Source: Saprospiraceae bacterium (GTDB lineage: Bacteria > Bacteroidota > Bacteroidia > Chitinophagales > Saprospiraceae). From it: a stretch of DNA of 42,956 nt. Under the pieces are notes generated by a model, which had not been told where the DNA came from, searched no databases, and was given only the letters and a program-made list of their open reading frames with translations. The stretch lies in contig JALHRR010000039.1 of NCBI GenBank assembly GCA_022841345.1, positions 1 through 42,956 on the forward strand, read 5' to 3'. Positions 42,750 to 42,956 of this stretch are shown here, piece after piece. Made by a program: the position numbers and the translations under genes. How positions within the stretch are numbered: position 1 is the first letter of the stretch; each line of letters starts with the position of its first letter.

Positions 42750-42956
42750 ATGACTAAAATCAACATCCTGGCTAGATTGACATTGTGCATTACACTTTGT
42801 ATCATCTTCATTTTGAATTCGGATGCTCAGGCATTAAGAATACCTTCCCAAACAAACATCTCCTGCTCAGTGGGACGAAAAATCGGAGTAACAAAAATTA
42901 ATATTTCCTGGAATGCACCGGGAGTAAAAGGCAGAGAAGGCAAGATTTGGGGAACT
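42750..42956 (+). CDS. DUF2911 family exported protein, N-terminal part (window edge)
   Basis: The first 69 codons of a gene that runs off the right edge. The protein begins with a signal peptide (MTKINILARLTLCITLCIIF, ending DAQA), then SVGRKIGVTKINISWNAPGV and KGREGKIWG. The pattern of an ISxGxTxV-like strand followed by xYxxPxxxGRxIWG is that of DUF2911, a Bacteroidota family of unknown function. The frame is open to the edge. The product should be periplasmic or secreted. Confidence 0.75.
   Translation, partial: MTKINILARLTLCITLCIIFILNSDAQALRIPSQTNISCSVGRKIGVTKINISWNAPGVKGREGKIWGT

Overview
The window looks like a chromosomal segment of a Bacteroidota bacterium. Supporting signs are a type IX secretion sorting domain (9317-12628), families largely confined to this phylum (DUF4293, DUF5687, DUF2027/Smr, OstA-like, TonB/ExbBD of Bacteroidota type), an E1 dehydrogenase with fused alpha and beta halves, and several upstream regions carrying the phylum's -7 box TAnnTTTG, often with TTG or TTTG 18-20 bases before it. 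A Saprospira- or Chitinophaga-like relative would fit, but the genus cannot be fixed from the sequence alone. All genes look like ordinary chromosomal genes. No transposase, phage, CRISPR or integrase gene is visible.

Layout: 1-5185 holds the start of metF, a secreted GH20 hexosaminidase, a 147-bp tandem repeat and an exbB-exbD-tonB operon. 5434-9041 is a two-gene beta-oxidation operon. 9317-15809 holds a secreted metalloprotease with a T9SS signal, a degenerate ArsC-fold protein, a lone enoyl-CoA hydratase-like enzyme and a porin. 16002-18674 holds the fused 2-oxoacid dehydrogenase E1 and a small outer-membrane protein. 19110-25214 holds iscA, urocanate hydratase, a membrane-anchored Xre regulator with a possible operator, a barrel protein and gap. 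25495-25687 encodes two tRNA-Glu(UUC). 25816-32573 holds murB, a DUF2027/Smr protein, a DUF4293-ggt operon and an amino-acid-oxidase-like flavoprotein. 32609-39096 holds OstA-like, rplU-rpmA and a DUF5687/ABC exporter pair. 39551-42956 holds a flippase-like membrane protein, a GlsB-VWA pair and the start of a DUF2911 gene.

The genes together describe an aerobic-type heterotroph that breaks down polymers, proteins, fatty acids, branched-chain amino acids and histidine. Substrates would enter through TonB-energised and porin-type outer-membrane routes. These are housekeeping and catabolic genes.

The unusual content is between the genes. Intergenic DNA is dense with short families that I could align by eye: a 16-base motif AGATTGAnGGTRTGAG placed 0-4 bases after three unrelated stop codons; a heptamer AACAGCC placed on the sense strand after five other stops; two roughly 300-bp elements made of diverged inverted arms; arrays of perfect hairpins separated by AGGTGATG/AGGTGACG; and an exact-period 147-bp tandem repeat whose copies differ by paired changes that restore a stem. 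These are the best candidates for undescribed biology. Whether they are already catalogued repeats cannot be decided without a database.
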